A DNA stretch of 14,693 nucleotides from JBAZJI01 sp964596325 (GTDB lineage: Bacteria > Patescibacteriota > Minisyncoccia > Minisyncoccales > JAGOPM01): NCBI GenBank assembly GCA_964596325.1, contig CAZQSQ010000021.1:1-14693 (forward strand), given 5' to 3'. The position numbers and the translations under genes are program-made. How positions within the stretch are numbered: the first letter of the stretch is position 1; the number at the start of each line of letters is the position of its first letter. Of the stretch, positions 13,347-14,693 are shown piece after piece. Below the pieces are notes generated by a model. It saw only the letters and a list, made by a program, of their open reading frames with translations, was not told the DNA's origin and did no database searches.

Positions 13347-13811
13347 ATGAAAAATATCGCCATTCTGTTTACCTTGGCCTTTTTGCTGTTTTCCGGCTGT
13401 GGCCAAACGTCCGTCAATCCATGGAGTATTAGTGAGGGGCCCGTTAGCGCGGCTTCACCAAAAACCACTAATACTGGCTTGAGGGTAGAATTAATCTGTA
13501 ATCAGGTTTCGGTCAATCAACTCCAAGATGATGTTAATAGCTGGTTGAAAAACCACTACCAAAACATCGAAATTGTTTACCTCAGACAATCTGGTCAATA
13601 TATTCCCTCGGTGATGATCGCCTACAATCCGTCATCTGTGCCCAGAACAAAAATGACTCAAGTGGAAATATTTTGCAACCAGTACTCGGTGAGCAGTTTG
13701 CAAAATGCGGTTAATGATTGGCTTGAAAATCATTCCCAATCATACGAGATAACCAATATTGACCACTCAGGAAAATACATTCCGACTATTATGGTCACTT
13801 ATCTAAAGTAA
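13347..13811 (+). CDS. Lipoprotein with two tandem Cse60-like domains
   Basis: 154 residues. The first 18 form a lipoprotein signal peptide (MKNIAILFTLAFLLFSGC) with the lipid-bearing cysteine at 18; Phe at -3 is slightly unusual for a lipobox. After a Ser/Pro/Thr linker (about 19-44) come two ungapped copies of a 47-residue unit, starting VELICNQ (47) and VEIFCNQ (106), with about 25 of 47 positions identical by hand alignment. Each has one cysteine (51 and 110), the core LQ..VN.WL.NH and an SG.YIP..M..Y end. The unit's shape (beta strand, helix with a VN.WL pattern, two strands ending in a Tyr) resembles the small Cse60 family known from Bacillus sporulation-associated proteins, which is a tentative match. 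It is anchored outside the membrane; function unknown. It stands alone between two terminators, with a consensus promoter and strong ribosome site, so high expression is expected. Confidence 0.85.
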   Translation: MKNIAILFTLAFLLFSGCGQTSVNPWSISEGPVSAASPKTTNTGLRVELICNQVSVNQLQDDVNSWLKNHYQNIEIVYLRQSGQYIPSVMIAYNPSSVPRTKMTQVEIFCNQYSVSSLQNAVNDWLENHSQSYEITNIDHSGKYIPTIMVTYLK

Positions 13812-13813
13812 AT

Positions 13814-13838
13814 GCCCCACTCACGTGGGGCTCTTTTT
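13814..13838 (+). terminator. Intrinsic terminator of the lipoprotein gene
   Basis: GCCCCAC (13814-13820), loop TCAC, GTGGGGC (13825-13831), then CTTTTT. The T-run overlaps the stop codon of the convergent tatD gene (13837-13839). Confidence 0.9.
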
Positions 13839-14658
13839 ATATTAGGAATAGCTTCTGGGCATTGCTATTAGCAATCTCAACAAGTTCGCCCTCTTTTATA
13901 TCTTTCCACTCAGCCACGGTTTTTGCCACACAGAGTACGCCTAAGGGTGTGTTGCGTTCTCCCTTCTTCTCTGGCGGGGGCAAATAAGGGCAATCGGTTT
14001 CCAAAACTAATCTTTCCATGGGAACGGCCCTGACCATCTCGGGGAAATTTATCCCTTCAATGTTTTTATAAATTATACCGTTGAGCCCGATATAAAAACC
14101 CAAATCCAAGAATCCCTGCAAAAATTGCGGCGCCATAAAACAATGCAGAACTGCTCTTTTAGGGATTAAATCAGGATTGCTTTGAAAAAAGGAAAGCATA
14201 TCCTCATAGGCCATGCGGCAATGCAATATTGCCGCCTTGTCAAGCTCTTTGCAAAATTTTAGTTCTTGAGCCAGTAAATCCGTTTGTACCTGCTTAAAAA
14301 CTTTTTTCTTAGCCTCGCTTTTGGGTTTGTAATAATAGTCCAAACCCATCTCCCCTATAGCGACAACCTTGGGGCTTTGCGCCAAATGCTTATAAACTTC
14401 ATAATCAAAATTCTTCTCGTCAGTCGGATCTTCATCTTCGTCTGCTTGCAGCTCGCTTGCCAGATGGATCGGGTGTAAACCGACACTCGCCCACAAACCT
14501 TCATATTGCTGGGCCATTTCTACGGCTTTTTGGCTAGTCGGCAAATTGCTGCCAATATTAACCATTAAAACCTGCTTAGCCAAACAGTCTTTTATGATGG
14601 TTTCGCGATCCGCCTCAAAGGCATGGAAATTGACATGGGCATGCGTGTCGATAATCAT
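13837..14658 (-). CDS. tatD: TatD-family metal-dependent deoxyribonuclease
   Basis: 273 residues, cytoplasmic, TatD/YcfH family (TIM-barrel metal nuclease acting on DNA, with reported 3'-5' exonuclease activity in relatives). Metal and catalytic positions are all visible: DTHAH (His6, His8), IGEMGLDYY (Glu103), ILHCR (His146), LHCF (His172) and ETDCPYLPP (Asp222). HPIH (62-65) and GERNTP are also typical. Length is normal. Between HPIH and the next strand there is a short acidic stretch (about 69-84, with DEDEDPTDEKN), probably a surface loop. In many bacteria tatD follows metG, but the upstream gene is outside the window. It converges on the lipoprotein gene. The ATG at 14658 is seven bases after an extended -10-like TGATAAGAT (14666-14674). 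Confidence 0.95.
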   Translation of the reverse strand: MIIDTHAHVNFHAFEADRETIIKDCLAKQVLMVNIGSNLPTSQKAVEMAQQYEGLWASVGLHPIHLASELQADEDEDPTDEKNFDYEVYKHLAQSPKVVAIGEMGLDYYYKPKSEAKKKVFKQVQTDLLAQELKFCKELDKAAILHCRMAYEDMLSFFQSNPDLIPKRAVLHCFMAPQFLQGFLDLGFYIGLNGIIYKNIEGINFPEMVRAVPMERLVLETDCPYLPPPEKKGERNTPLGVLCVAKTVAEWKDIKEGELVEIANSNAQKLFLI

Positions 14659-14665
14659 ATTCCAA

Positions 14666-14674
14666 ATCTTATCA
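14666..14674 (-). promoter_or_regulatory. Candidate extended -10 of tatD
   Basis: Minus strand TGA-TAAGAT then seven bases then ATG. Four of six in the hexamer plus the TGn extension. The spacing fits the near-leaderless pattern of the other genes, but the upstream -35 region is cut off by the window end. Confidence 0.4.
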
Positions 14675-14693
14675 CAAACAAAAGAATCCCGAT

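Overview
The window looks like a piece of a Candidatus Patescibacteria (CPR) chromosome, probably from the Parcubacteria side. I infer this from the short, tightly packed genes, the short Ala/Lys-rich secreted and single-pass membrane proteins, a small protein of a type I recall mainly from CPR genomes (3705-4013), and a much-shortened UvrC. UGA is used as a stop (1883-1885, 4010-4012), so the UGA-Gly code of Gracilibacteria/Absconditabacteria does not apply. I see no phage, insertion sequence, CRISPR array, tRNA or rRNA.

Layout. 1-992 (-): N-terminal part of leucyl-tRNA synthetase, running off the left edge, with a short heptamer-type DNA repeat inside its coding sequence. 1121-2084 (+): an alpha/beta hydrolase followed after 1 bp by a DUF378-like small membrane protein. 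2133-3664 (+): a helix-turn-helix plus transmembrane protein with an acidic outer tail, then a secreted, strongly basic coiled-coil protein, closed by a long bidirectional terminator. 3705-5269 (-): an MTA/SAH deaminase-type amidohydrolase overlapping a 102-residue conserved small protein by ATGA. 5319-5849 (-): a membrane-anchored protein with four outer cysteines. 5905-8793 (-): uvrA. 8879-10144 (-): a secreted zinc amidase (Amidase_2). 10253-13251 (+): uvrC-uvrB overlapping by ATGA, so all nucleotide excision repair subunits lie within 7.4 kb. 13347-13811 (+): a lipoprotein with two copies of a Cse60-like domain behind a perfect consensus promoter. 13837-14658 (-): a TatD-family nuclease.

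Two patterns cover the whole window. First, several genes have a -10 box exactly six bases before an ATG (leuS, the hydrolase, the amidohydrolase, uvrC; tatD has seven), which predicts transcripts that start at the A of the start codon (leaderless mRNAs). The lipoprotein instead has a textbook -35/-10 and a strong Shine-Dalgarno site. Second, most genes are their own transcription unit: each intrinsic terminator runs almost directly into the promoter of the next gene in the same direction, in two cases with only 5-7 bases between hairpin and -10 box.

The most notable protein is the 349-residue UvrC. Both nuclease domains and the four-cysteine cluster keep their key residues, but the UvrB-binding UVR motif and the C-terminal helix-hairpin-helix pair are missing, while the co-transcribed UvrB still has its own UVR tail.
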